DNA from: Clostridiales bacterium
GTDB lineage: Bacteria; Bacillota; Clostridia; Oscillospirales; Acutalibacteraceae
Assembly: GCA_012511485.1 (NCBI GenBank)
Contig: JAAZFZ010000286.1
Span: forward strand, 1 to 15,476
DNA: 15,476 nucleotides
Direction: 5' to 3'
Positions 6,757 through 14,720 of this stretch are shown here, piece after piece. The position numbers and the translations under genes were made by a program. Below the pieces are notes generated by a model, which searched no databases, had not been told where the DNA came from, and worked only from the letters and a program-made list of their open reading frames with translations. Each line of letters begins with the position of its first letter. Within the stretch, counting starts at the first letter, position 1.

Positions 6757-7965
6757 TTATTTTACCAATGAAGCGTATAAGGAGCCTTCAGAGCCTACAT
6801 CAAACGGCAAATCAAATGTGTTTTCACCCATATACAATTGGGCAGGAATACCTGCGACCCTATTTGCAATTAGATTTCCATAAAACCTAAGATTATTACC
6901 TGCCAGTGTAACTGTCCCCTTTGGGGCATATACTATACCATGGATATCTTGACCGTCTGCTGTTAAGTTTATATTGCCGTTTTCGGAATAAAGTGCTATC
7001 GACTCTGTATTAGTAAACTTATTTGTTCCTCCTGTAAACTGAATATCGCCTTTTGCATAAATACATCCGCTATTAACCTTAACAGTATTATTAAAATTGA
7101 TTTTACCAGTACAATATATCGAACCGCCGTTAAAAACCAAAACAGGGGAACCACCAGAAATAGATAGGTTTCCATTAACATAAAGATTGCCATTTACCTC
7201 AATGCTATTTGGGAAACTAGCATTTCCGAGAATCATGACATTGCCATCAATTTTATTTACATTTTTTACAGATGAACCTTGTAATATAGTATCATATGAT
7301 TGAGGCACAGTTTGCTCAACACAGCTCGTGAAATCAGGCATTTCAATAACGGGGGAATCATAAACAACCTTCCCGGCTGTAGCCGTCCATTGGTTAAAAA
7401 ACCCTCCTTGTGAACCCTCAAGTGACCCCTTAATATAGCCACGACCCGGGCTACACATAAATTGGCCATTACTGTGAACGCTTCCGTGTATATCAAACTG
7501 ACCGCCTAAATTCAAGGTGTATTCCTCATCCCCGGAAAAAATACAGTAGTCATAAACAGCCGAATAATTACCCTGACTTTTGTAAAGCTTGCTCGCCGCA
7601 GTTGCCGACATATCAACTACAGAAACATTAAACACATTTGCAAAGAAAGTTTCCATTTCAGCGTCGCAATATACTGTGCAGATAAAGTCTGTTGCATCGA
7701 AATCCACACGGACATCTTTCGCTTTGAAGCCGTTTTTTTCGATATAGCTTTTTGCTGTGGCGGTAGCTTTATTAGCGTCCGGTAAATCATGAACTGCTGC
7801 GAGGGCAGCACTGTCAACAGCTGATTGCAACTGAGATTTTTGATAATAGGCAAGTCCCAAGTCCACTGAAAAAGAAGCAAAAGAAAGCAGTACAACCATT
7901 GAAACAACAACAAAAATCAATACGACTCCGGATTCATCATTTATTAGAGAACGAATCTTTTTCAT
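6757..7965 (-). CDS. TadG-like pilus-assembly protein with C-terminal repetitive (beta-helix-like) domain
   Basis: The product is 402 residues from the ATG at 7965, which has AGGAGG (7979-7974) at 8 nt. The longer frame begins at a TTG (7995) without such a site. Residues 9-60 are a TadE/TadG-type N-terminus: DESGVVLIF, one hydrophobic segment (about 13-36), then VDLGLAYYQKSQLQSAVDSAALAA, the usual flank of putative Flp-assembly pseudopilins. A conserved-looking extracytoplasmic linker follows. From about 155 to 385 short Gly/Asn/Val repeats such as NGNLYVNGNLSISGG, GCIYAKGDIQF and GIVYAPKGTV suggest a stacked beta-solenoid like polymer-forming or PilX-associated domains. It is probably membrane-anchored or pilus-associated and surface exposed. 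It has its own promoter and terminator just downstream of the main tad operon. Its last 20 residues recur as an isolated stub at 8142-8222. The family assignment of the N-terminus is good; the role as an adhesin is inference. Confidence 0.78.
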   Translation of the reverse strand: MKKIRSLINDESGVVLIFVVVSMVVLLSFASFSVDLGLAYYQKSQLQSAVDSAALAAVHDLPDANKATATAKSYIEKNGFKAKDVRVDFDATDFICTVYCDAEMETFFANVFNVSVVDMSATAASKLYKSQGNYSAVYDYCIFSGDEEYTLNLGGQFDIHGSVHSNGQFMCSPGRGYIKGSLEGSQGGFFNQWTATAGKVVYDSPVIEMPDFTSCVEQTVPQSYDTILQGSSVKNVNKIDGNVMILGNASFPNSIEVNGNLYVNGNLSISGGSPVLVFNGGSIYCTGKINFNNTVKVNSGCIYAKGDIQFTGGTNKFTNTESIALYSENGNINLTADGQDIHGIVYAPKGTVTLAGNNLRFYGNLIANRVAGIPAQLYMGENTFDLPFDVGSEGSLYASLVK

Positions 7966-8016
7966 ATATTTAACCTCCTTTGGCAGAAAAAACAAAAGAA
8001 ATAATTTACCATATAC

Positions 8017-8045
8017 ATATTACCATAAGACTATTTATTTTTCAA
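8017..8045 (-). promoter_or_regulatory. Promoter of the TadG-like gene
   Basis: On the minus strand TTGAAA (8045-8040, 5 of 6) and TAATAT (8022-8017, 4 of 6) are 17 nt apart, upstream of the AGGAGG and ATG at 7965. The -35 box, spacer length and TATGGTA-TAT--TATA pattern match the lectin-dockerin promoter at 6662-6690 in 14 of 18 positions across the -10 region, suggesting joint control. Confidence 0.5.
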
Positions 8046-8092
8046 CAAAAATTTGCACAAGTTCATAGAAAGTTTATAAAAAAGCACCAAAA

Positions 8093-8126
8093 GAGCAGGG
8101 TTGCCCCTGCTCAGAATGCATTTTTT
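8093..8126. terminator. Terminator closing the main tad operon
   Basis: The stem GAGCAGGG/CCCTGCTC (8093-8100 with 8105-8112) has a 4-nt loop. On the minus strand it is followed, after TTTTGGTG, by CTTTTTTATA, and on the plus strand by ATTTTTT at 8120-8126. It lies about 30 nt beyond the TAA of the TadG-like stub and has the same GAGCAG core as the terminator at 6714-6745, consistent with a duplicated gene end. Confidence 0.65.
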
Positions 8127-8141
8127 AGTTTATCCTTTTAG

Positions 8142-8222
8142 TTATTCTATTAGTGATGCATACTTTTTGCTGCCGGAGCCAATATCAAAGGGCAAATTGA
8201 CCGTTGCTGTGAGCACTGACAT
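8142..8222 (-). pseudogene. C-terminal stub of a second TadG-like gene
   Basis: A 26-codon frame on the minus strand (ATG 8222 to TAA 8142) reads NLPFDIGSGSKKYASLIE at its end. The intact TadG-like protein at 6757-7965 ends DLPFDVGSEGSLYASLVK, so about 18 residues align with mostly conservative changes. A GAGCAG-core terminator follows each copy at a similar distance. Upstream, the similarity stops before the TAG of the coiled-coil gene at 8261. The simplest reading is that a tandem TadG-like paralog was deleted down to its 3' end. Expression as a 26-residue peptide cannot be excluded, but no good ribosome binding site precedes the ATG. Confidence 0.6.
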
Positions 8223-8260
8223 AAAACTTTCAAATCCACCACGACAAAAGGTAAAACCGA

Positions 8261-9067
8261 CTAATCAATATTTAACTCCTTGAGGGAATCCAATGACTGT
8301 TCAAACTGCTTTTGAAGCTCTTTAAGCAGATTTTCGGACTGCCTGATGTGATATGTATGCACTTGAAGAAGTTTAAGAAGTCTGAGCCTTTCTGTCGAAA
8401 ATTTTGTTTCAATTTCATTCTTTTGCTGAGCAAATGTGTAAACCTGCTTTTTGTTGATTTCTCGCAGTTCTGCCAGCTCCGACTCATATTTACTTTCCTG
8501 TTCAGAATACCCTTCCTGAAGGGTCTTTAAATCAGCAAGCTGTGCCTTTAGTGCCCGGTTTTCATTAATCAACTCTTTGCAGGATTCGAGTTTTAATTGA
8601 AATTCAGAGATGATAGTTTTATACTTCTCGTTCTCCTCATAAAGCTGCTCTGAATGCGATGATGCTTCGCGTAGCTCTTTAAGTTCGGATTCATTTTTCG
8701 TTGCTCTTTCTGTGAGTGCCTGATTCTCTTCTTTTAATGAGTCCCGTTCAACAGTTATAAGCTGAAGGTTATTTCTATACTCATCAAACTTCTTGTCAAA
8801 AACCTGCTGTGCGCTGATGAGATTTGAATTGATAATGTCAATATATTCATAAACCTCCGAAGGGTTCAAACCAAACATTGCCTTTTTAAATTCGACAAGA
8901 TCTGAACTCTCAGAAATTTTGTTACTCCCTTTATTTTTATTTTCGTTCCTGCGATTTACACTATTTTTATTCTTATTCTTATTCTTTTTCTCATTATTCC
9001 CATTCATTGCGACATTCTTCTGAGCACTAGCTTTAGCTTCGTGCTTAACATTAATCTCATCTCTCAT
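8261..9067 (-). CDS. DivIVA-like coiled-coil protein encoded in the tad operon
   Basis: The 268-residue product (from ATG 9067) begins with about 50 hydrophilic residues. A stretch at 22-50 is almost only Lys, Asn and Arg. Residues 57-78 (LVEFKKAMFGLNPSEVYEYIDI) resemble the N-terminal motif of DivIVA/GpsB-type proteins (F-K-GY-P-EVD-YI). From about 84 to 262 the sequence is a long Glu/Lys/Leu heptad coiled coil. There is no signal peptide or membrane segment, so it is cytoplasmic. The frame is open to a TTG at 9115, one nucleotide after the DUF192 stop. The ATG at 9067 has GGAGAG (9081-9076) 8 nt upstream and is preferred. It ends in TAG at 8261. The operon position suggests a scaffold or polar-placement role for the pilus machine. 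The DivIVA similarity is by motif only and unproven. Confidence 0.65.
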   Translation of the reverse strand: MRDEINVKHEAKASAQKNVAMNGNNEKKNKNKNKNSVNRRNENKNKGSNKISESSDLVEFKKAMFGLNPSEVYEYIDIINSNLISAQQVFDKKFDEYRNNLQLITVERDSLKEENQALTERATKNESELKELREASSHSEQLYEENEKYKTIISEFQLKLESCKELINENRALKAQLADLKTLQEGYSEQESKYESELAELREINKKQVYTFAQQKNEIETKFSTERLRLLKLLQVHTYHIRQSENLLKELQKQFEQSLDSLKELNID

Positions 9068-9116
9068 ACCATGTACTCTCCATCCATAGATATTTACCAT
9101 ATGCCGGGAAGCCAAA

Positions 9117-9461
9117 TCACCTTATTTCAAGCTTGTCTCCTACCTTCAGCCCAACATCTTTTGCTGTTCCTCCGCAAAGCTCAAGAACATAACGTGCGTC
9201 TTTAACAGGTTTAAACACTTTTCTAGGTTTCATAGATTCCTCTATTTTGATTATAACATAGTCTGCTGATAAAAATAAAGCATCAATTTCAAAATTCATG
9301 CCAAATGTATGAATTTGGTTGCAAGGGGACAATAATAACCCGTGATTTTTAGCCATGGTTTTTCTGTACATCAAGCCAAAGAATCTTCTAATGAAGCTAT
9401 TTGCAAGCTCAACCTCGTCAATAACTGTTTGATTCTCTTTTAGGACAACCACCATTTTCAT
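9117..9461 (-). CDS. DUF192 family protein in the tad operon
   Basis: The 114-residue product matches the DUF192 pattern: FIRRFFGLMYRKTM near 23-36, GLLLSPCNQIHTFGMNFEIDALFLS near 41-65, and ARYVLELCGGTA followed by GLKVGDKLEI at the end. Biochemical function of the family is unknown. Many members are exported, but this one has no signal peptide. The longest frame starts at GTG (9470), abutting a weak GGTG; the ATG at 9461 puts GGTG 9 nt upstream and is preferred, though the start is uncertain. It lies 44 nt after tadC and immediately before the coiled-coil gene, in the same direction, so it is likely co-transcribed with the pilus genes. Confidence 0.8.
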   Translation of the reverse strand: MKMVVVLKENQTVIDEVELANSFIRRFFGLMYRKTMAKNHGLLLSPCNQIHTFGMNFEIDALFLSADYVIIKIEESMKPRKVFKPVKDARYVLELCGGTAKDVGLKVGDKLEIR

Positions 9462-9505
9462 TCTATTCACACCAATACAAAAAAATACTAACTTATCGGC
9501 ACATT

Positions 9506-10444
9506 TTATTTGAATTGTTCAATAATATTTAATATTGTTGGCCCCATAACAATAATTAATATTGTCGGGAAAATAAATGCAAGCATGGGAAGCATCATTT
9601 TAATTGTTGCCTTCATGCCCTTTTCCCTTGCCTTTTGGCTCCTTGTTACACGAAGCTGTTTTGACTGAACTCTCATAACATTGTTAATCGGGATGCCTAA
9701 TTGCTCGCCCTGAACCAATGCGGATGCAAAAGTCTTCAATTCTTCTATATCACTTGCAGCACTAAGATTCTGGAGTGCTTCTTTTCTCGCTCTCCCCATC
9801 TGCATTTCACGGTGGACAATAAGAAGCTCATCAACAAACGGGCCTCTAAGCTTTTCGGCAATTTTCAGAAGTGAACTGTCAAAGCTCAGCCCGGCCTCCA
9901 TACAGACTCCCAGTAAGTCCATGGCATCAGGGAGTTGATTCCTTATGCCTGACTGATGACCTCTGACTTTTGACCTGAGATACAGGGTGGGAGATAAAAC
10001 CCCCATCATACAGCCAACCAAAATCAACAGTAACTTTATTTTCACATCAAAATTTAAAAAGAGGCTTGAAAAAACCGGTATTAAAATGAACAGTGCCATT
10101 ACGACGAATTTAATAAAAACAAACTCATCCGTAGAAATATACATACCCGCAAGGCGAAGCTGACGCTCCAGTTTTTCGTTCTTTTTCTTTTTTATGCTTT
10201 TCTTTTCCGTTTTTTTCGGAAAACTATTTTTTAATATCTTGGTTGTTTTTTTTACAACTGGCGCAATTACCCTACTAAAAAAGGTTTGTTCAAGCTCAAG
10301 GTATGCAATATTCTCTTTTATGCTATCAATATTGCCGATTCTTCTTCTTTTATTATCTGCCTTCTCACCGTATAAGCTGAAAATCAGACATATAAAACCA
10401 AAGGCGAAGGCGGCATATGAAATTACTAGAAATTGTACATGCAT
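9506..10444 (-). CDS. tadC: Tad pilus inner platform protein TadC
   Basis: The 312-residue product is an integral membrane protein of the type II secretion F (GspF/TadC) family. Hydrophobic segments lie near 5-25, 108-130, 136-157 and 284-306. A basic cytoplasmic stretch (about 62-97, rich in Lys) precedes the second segment. The conserved T2SSF helix bundle includes LPDAMDLLGVCMEAGLSFDSSL (171-192) and QGEQLGIPINNVMR (245-258). With TadB it forms the membrane platform on which the TadA ATPase drives Flp pilin polymerisation. GGAGG lies 7 nt before the ATG, and 18 nt separate it from tadB. It ends in TAA. Confidence 0.9.
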   Translation of the reverse strand: MHVQFLVISYAAFAFGFICLIFSLYGEKADNKRRRIGNIDSIKENIAYLELEQTFFSRVIAPVVKKTTKILKNSFPKKTEKKSIKKKKNEKLERQLRLAGMYISTDEFVFIKFVVMALFILIPVFSSLFLNFDVKIKLLLILVGCMMGVLSPTLYLRSKVRGHQSGIRNQLPDAMDLLGVCMEAGLSFDSSLLKIAEKLRGPFVDELLIVHREMQMGRARKEALQNLSAASDIEELKTFASALVQGEQLGIPINNVMRVQSKQLRVTRSQKAREKGMKATIKMMLPMLAFIFPTILIIVMGPTILNIIEQFK

Positions 10445-10462
10445 AAAAAAACCTCCGCAGTA

Positions 10463-11434
10463 TTAATACGTGATATTAACTATCTTTTTAATTAATATAT
10501 ACCCCGTTATCTCCATAACTATAGACGCACCCAGCATTATTTTGCCGTATGTATTCGTGAAGAAGAGCATCATATATTCTGAGTTGAGAACCATTAAAAT
10601 TGAGAACAACCCAATAGGAAGGGCGCCGATAATTATTCCTGACATTCTGCCCTGAGCCGTTAATGTTCTAATATCCGATTTAATTTTTATTCTCTCCTTA
10701 ATAGTCTCCGAAATGGTTTCGAGAATTTCAGATAAATTGCCGCCCGTCTGCCTCTGGATATTGACGGCAGATACCGCAAGCATTAAATCGGCGCTTTTAA
10801 TGCGGTTAGAGAGATTGTTCAATGCGCTTTCTGTGTTATTGCCATAGCGTATCTCGTTGACAACCCTGCTGAACTCAACACTGATAGGCTCAGACATATC
10901 CTCTGCAATTGTTTCCATCGCCTGCTGGAAGGTAAGACCCGAACGCAGACAGTTGCAGCAAATCATCAGAGCATCGCCCAACTGCGCCTCGAACTGCCTT
11001 GTTCTTTTTTTCTTTCTTGAACGAATAAAGATTATCGGCGCAATTGAGCCTAATATGGCAAGTGTTATCGACGGAGCAACATTATAAGTAAACAGAATTG
11101 TTATGCAAGAAGGTAAAAAGACAAGAACCATCCAGATAACAATAAACTCTTCCGGTTTTAAAGGAATATTTGCAAGTATAAGTTCATCGAATAATTTGTC
11201 CAAAAACTTCGTATTTGCAAAAACAAAAGAGCTTGATTTGCTTTTCTTTAAAGCTTTTCTCCTTCTGCTTAAATAATCCATGCCGGTTACTTGCTTGCCC
11301 TTAATGATTTTAACCCTTTTTGCAATATACAGTTTATCGAAAGACACTTTTTTAAAAAACACTAACGAAATCAGAAATGCAAAAATTGTTGTTGAAGAAG
11401 AAAAAATTATTATACTAATCTGTAAACCACTCAT
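10463..11434 (-). CDS. tadB: Tad pilus inner platform protein TadB
   Basis: The 323-residue product is the TadB member of the GspF-like family. Membrane segments lie near 5-27, 97-117, 121-138, 264-284 and 298-316. The T2SSF core includes QLGDALMICCNCLRSGLTFQQAM (151-173), RYGNNTESALNNL near 196-208, and RQTGGNLSEILETI (228-241), the last a typical TadB/TadC signature. It partners with TadC and TadA in pilus assembly. The ATG lies 20 bp inside the 3' end of tadA in another frame, so the two are translationally coupled. A GGAG upstream lies rather far (about 12 nt). Confidence 0.9.
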   Translation of the reverse strand: MSGLQISIIIFSSSTTIFAFLISLVFFKKVSFDKLYIAKRVKIIKGKQVTGMDYLSRRRKALKKSKSSSFVFANTKFLDKLFDELILANIPLKPEEFIVIWMVLVFLPSCITILFTYNVAPSITLAILGSIAPIIFIRSRKKKRTRQFEAQLGDALMICCNCLRSGLTFQQAMETIAEDMSEPISVEFSRVVNEIRYGNNTESALNNLSNRIKSADLMLAVSAVNIQRQTGGNLSEILETISETIKERIKIKSDIRTLTAQGRMSGIIIGALPIGLFSILMVLNSEYMMLFFTNTYGKIMLGASIVMEITGYILIKKIVNITY

Positions 11435-12743
11435 TGCTTATACTCACTCCGTTTCCCTGAATCTTTTCAAGGCAGTGCGGCCTGACACCTGTTGCTCTGA
11501 ACCTACCTTTAAATCTGCCGCTTGCGTCCAATTTGCCTTCGGTTTCAAAAACAAAAATATCCTGCATGCTCTCGATATCACCCTCCATACCGACTATTTC
11601 GGTGATAGTGGTGACTTTACGCGTTCCGTCACGCAGACGGCTTTGCTGGATAATCATATCAATTGCGGAAGAAATCTGGTCACGGATAGCCTTTGAAGGC
11701 AGCTCCATGCCGGACATCATAACCATCGTTTCAAGACGGGATATAGTATCACGCGGGGAGTTGGCGTGTGTTGTTGTCAAAGAGCCGTCATGACCGGTAT
11801 TCATAGCCTGAAGCATATCGAGCGTTTCCTCTGAACGAACCTCACCGACAATAATTCTGTCGGGACGCATACGTAAGGCATTCTTTACCAAAGACCTGAT
11901 TGTTATTGCGCCCTTCCCCTCAAGGTTTGCAGGCCTTGCTTCAAGAGTGATAACATGGGTCTGTTTTAGCTGAACCTCAGCAGCATCTTCAATTGTTACT
12001 ATTCTCTCATCTTCTGGTATGTAAGATGACAAAACATTCAAGAGTGTTGTTTTACCGCTTCCGGTGCCGCCTGCAACAACAATGTTTAATTTGCCCTTGA
12101 CGCAGGCATCTAAAAATGCAAGCATTTTCGGTGTTAATGAACCCCATTCAACAAGCTTTTGGGCAGTAACAGGAGTCTTGCCGAATTTACGGATTGTCAC
12201 GACCGGCCCAACAAGGGAAATCGGGGGTATGATAACATTAACACGGGAACCATCAGGCAAGCGGGCATCAACCATAGGGCTTGCTTCATCGATATGCCTG
12301 CCTATCTGAGAAACAATTCTGTCAATAACATTCATCAAATGCTGTTCATCACGGAATTTAAGATTTGTCAGCTGCAGCTTACCTTTTGATTCAACATATA
12401 TCTGATTTGGGCCATTAATCATTACCTCGGAATACATCGGGCTATCCAGCAGTTCCTCAACCGGCCCGTAGCCCACAACATCATTGAAGATTTCAATAGC
12501 TACCTTAGGGCGGTCGATTCTGGGAATCAAATATTCTTCATTGTCTGTAGCCTCAGTAATGAGCTGCATCATCACCTCTCTACTGACATTGCTCTGATCC
12601 TGTTTATTAAGCTTTTCAATTATCTCGTTATGAATCCTTTGTTTTACAGTTGCATAAGGATCTGCTATTTTTTCAACGACTTCTTCGGGAGCATCTTTAA
12701 GCTGCTGCTTTTTTTGACTTTCCATTCTGTCTAGAAGACCCAT
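11415..12743 (-). CDS. tadA: Tad pilus assembly ATPase CpaF/TadA
   Basis: The 442-residue secretion ATPase of the type II/IV superfamily powers Flp pilus assembly at the cytoplasmic face of the TadB/TadC platform. The N-terminal domain (about 30-180) includes GYGPVEELLDSPMYSEVMING (91-111). Walker A is GGTGSGKTT (225-233), the Asp box is IEDAAE (251-256), the Walker B region is RIIVGEVR (296-303), and the His box is TTTHANSP (323-330). Length and motif order are normal for CpaF. GGAGG precedes the ATG by 6 nt. It ends in TAG at 11417-11415, which matches the usual family end; reading on would add an unrelated Phe/Asn-rich tail, so this TAG looks like a true stop. Confidence 0.93.
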   Translation of the reverse strand: MGLLDRMESQKKQQLKDAPEEVVEKIADPYATVKQRIHNEIIEKLNKQDQSNVSREVMMQLITEATDNEEYLIPRIDRPKVAIEIFNDVVGYGPVEELLDSPMYSEVMINGPNQIYVESKGKLQLTNLKFRDEQHLMNVIDRIVSQIGRHIDEASPMVDARLPDGSRVNVIIPPISLVGPVVTIRKFGKTPVTAQKLVEWGSLTPKMLAFLDACVKGKLNIVVAGGTGSGKTTLLNVLSSYIPEDERIVTIEDAAEVQLKQTHVITLEARPANLEGKGAITIRSLVKNALRMRPDRIIVGEVRSEETLDMLQAMNTGHDGSLTTTHANSPRDTISRLETMVMMSGMELPSKAIRDQISSAIDMIIQQSRLRDGTRKVTTITEIVGMEGDIESMQDIFVFETEGKLDASGRFKGRFRATGVRPHCLEKIQGNGVSISNEWFTD

Positions 12744-12767
12744 AATATTCCTCCGAAAATTACGTCA

Positions 12768-13901
12768 TTAATCATCATGAATAATCTTATTCGTTAATGA
12801 ATCTAAGCACTTTGATATTTCACTGCGCGGCAAAGATATAACTAGAGGCTGACCTTTATTAACGCTTAAGGTAGCTGATTTTGCATCATACGGGAGCTGA
12901 GCAAAAATCGGCATTTCAAACATCTTTTCAAAGTCCTTGGCTTTTATAAGACCATTCATACTTTTATTAATTACTATTTTAACCTTTTCCTTGAACTGTA
13001 GTTGATCAAGGATAGAAACGCAAACCTTTGCATTCTTGAGTGAAAGAATATCCATATTATAGACAAGAATTATCTGGTCACAATTTTCAAGCGCAGATAT
13101 TGAAACGTCACTGAATGCGGGGGGCAAATCCAGAATAATATACTCATAATATGGACGCATAGTATCAACAATTTTTTCGATGTGTTCAGGTTTGACATAC
13201 TCGGCATATTCCGGGCTTTTGGGGCCGCACAAAACGCTGGCACCGGTGTTATGAATCATTGAGAAACTGTTTATGTTTTCAATGGTTATGCCGTTTCTAT
13301 CCTGCACAAGCTCTACAATAGTATCCTTTGGCTCAAGATCCATGGCAAGGCTAATATCGCCAAACTGCAAATCACAGTCAACCAGCATTACCCTCTTGCC
13401 CTTCTTTGCCAAAAGAGATGCAACATTTGCGGCAACCGTTGTTTTGCCGGTGCCGCCTTTTCCGCCAAAAAAGCCAATGGATTTTGAGCGCACACGCTTG
13501 CTGACATTAGTATCCAAAAGCCTTTGCTGTTCCAGAAAATATACCCTCCTAAGATTTTCTTCAAGCTCCTCGGAGGATATGTCCAGCGGTATTACTCCTC
13601 TGATGCCGAACTGCGCTGCCGTGCTTGCGAGCTTAACATCAATTGAGTCGGTCATTAAAACAACTACACAGCCGTGAATATCACAAAGAAGATTCTGAAT
13701 GAACTGGAAGATATCATCTCCAACACTCCCTGTAGCGGCACATAAAACAATATCAGGGAACATGCCCAAAACTTTGAGCTTTGCTGCATCGCTGAAATCC
13801 GAATAGCCTGCAATTACAATATCGTCGGCAATTATTCGGTTTTTTATGTATATCCTCAGATCAATATCACTTGTCAGAACTACAACATTTAATTTGTCCA
13901 T
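12768..13901 (-). CDS. cpaE: Pilus assembly ATPase CpaE/TadZ (MinD/ParA family)
   Basis: The 377-residue protein has an N-terminal receiver-like domain (about 1-125) in which the usual phospho-acceptor Asp at the end of the third strand is missing (PDIVLCAATGS), as in the atypical receiver of TadZ. A MinD/ParA ATPase follows, with deviant Walker A GGKGGTGKTT (146-155), Walker A' VDCD (174-177) and a conserved ILDLPP. CpaE/TadZ proteins place the Tad machine at a particular site, often a pole. The ATG has AAGGGG 8 nt upstream. It lies 31 nt after cpaB and 24 nt before tadA. Confidence 0.9.
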   Translation of the reverse strand: MDKLNVVVLTSDIDLRIYIKNRIIADDIVIAGYSDFSDAAKLKVLGMFPDIVLCAATGSVGDDIFQFIQNLLCDIHGCVVVLMTDSIDVKLASTAAQFGIRGVIPLDISSEELEENLRRVYFLEQQRLLDTNVSKRVRSKSIGFFGGKGGTGKTTVAANVASLLAKKGKRVMLVDCDLQFGDISLAMDLEPKDTIVELVQDRNGITIENINSFSMIHNTGASVLCGPKSPEYAEYVKPEHIEKIVDTMRPYYEYIILDLPPAFSDVSISALENCDQIILVYNMDILSLKNAKVCVSILDQLQFKEKVKIVINKSMNGLIKAKDFEKMFEMPIFAQLPYDAKSATLSVNKGQPLVISLPRSEISKCLDSLTNKIIHDD

Positions 13902-13932
13902 TAATAGTACCCCTTGATCAAGATTTAATTAC

Positions 13933-14691
13933 TTAACCTGCAAGTCTATCGGTTTGGTTTGCTGGTTCTTGGTTAACCTCTTCAGTGACATCCTCACCGG
14001 CCTCTTCTCTTCCTGAAACAATTGATTTAAGAACCAATCTGATTGAACCGCCATTAGCCTGCTCCTCGGTGAGCCTGAGGCATTGGTCAAGAGTCAGGCA
14101 TAGGGTTACATCACCATACGAATTCACTACTGCTCCGCTTGCCTCTGCAGCAATATTGGCAGCATAGTTCGAGAGCTTTAAAATTTGGATATTTCTGAAT
14201 AATACAGAAGCCTTCTGCTTGGATTGTTCCGGATTCGTCTCATCAAGCTTAGTAATAATAATATCAACATAATCGTTGGCGCATATGTAACCTGAAATAC
14301 CTGTAAGAGTGTCCACAGTAATAGTATAGGCATATTTGCCCTCCTCAAGCTGAAATGAGAGGGAGCCTGTACTGTCTCTGGAACCAACCGTCATAATTTT
14401 ACTTATAACAATCTGCTCACCGGCAACTATAGGGTATTTCGGAGCTTTGCCAAGAACCTCTTCGAGAGTCATGGCTGCCCCAGGAGTTACTGAAACGGTA
14501 GTATATTTAGTTAATGACACCATTTCTTCAGTAATGACCGTATTTGCAGGAATATCCATAAGGGCTACAACAACCGAAGAAGTGGGCGCATTATTAATAT
14601 TCGATTTTTCATCAAGTTTAGTTGCAAAATAAAATGTCGCAGCCCCGGCAATCAGAGCGACTGTAAAAGCCAAAATGTATATCTTTTTCAT
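13933..14691 (-). CDS. cpaB: Flp pilus assembly protein CpaB/RcpC
   Basis: The 252-residue product has one N-terminal membrane anchor (about 4-24) followed by an SAF domain (about 38-105, including VVVALMDIPANTVITEEMV and PIVAGEQIV). An RcpC/CpaB domain follows (about 108-230, including YTITVDTLTGISGYICANDYVDIIIT). Family members act on the outer side of the membrane in pilus biogenesis, possibly binding the cell wall. In this monoderm it must work without an outer-membrane secretin. The ATG at 14691 has AAAGG about 10 nt upstream. It begins 29 nt after the end of the full tadE frame, consistent with one operon. The C-terminal 25 residues are acidic and Gln/Asn-rich, without family signature. 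Confidence 0.88.
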   Translation of the reverse strand: MKKIYILAFTVALIAGAATFYFATKLDEKSNINNAPTSSVVVALMDIPANTVITEEMVSLTKYTTVSVTPGAAMTLEEVLGKAPKYPIVAGEQIVISKIMTVGSRDSTGSLSFQLEEGKYAYTITVDTLTGISGYICANDYVDIIITKLDETNPEQSKQKASVLFRNIQILKLSNYAANIAAEASGAVVNSYGDVTLCLTLDQCLRLTEEQANGGSIRLVLKSIVSGREEAGEDVTEEVNQEPANQTDRLAG

Positions 14692-14720
14692 AAATCTTCT
14701 GCCTTTCGTGCAATTAATGT

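Noticed and set aside
7966..7995. TTG start extending the TadG-like protein by 10 residues
   Set aside because: The extension is the translated ribosome binding site region; AGGAGG sits 8 nt before the ATG at 7965.
8261..8263. TAG of the coiled-coil gene as a recoded codon
   Set aside because: About 36 further codons follow, but they are in a different frame from the TadG-like stub and resemble nothing, so a true stop is more likely.
11415..11417. tadA TAG as a recoded sense codon
   Set aside because: CpaF length and C-terminus are normal; readthrough would add a Phe/Asn-rich tail over the tadB start.
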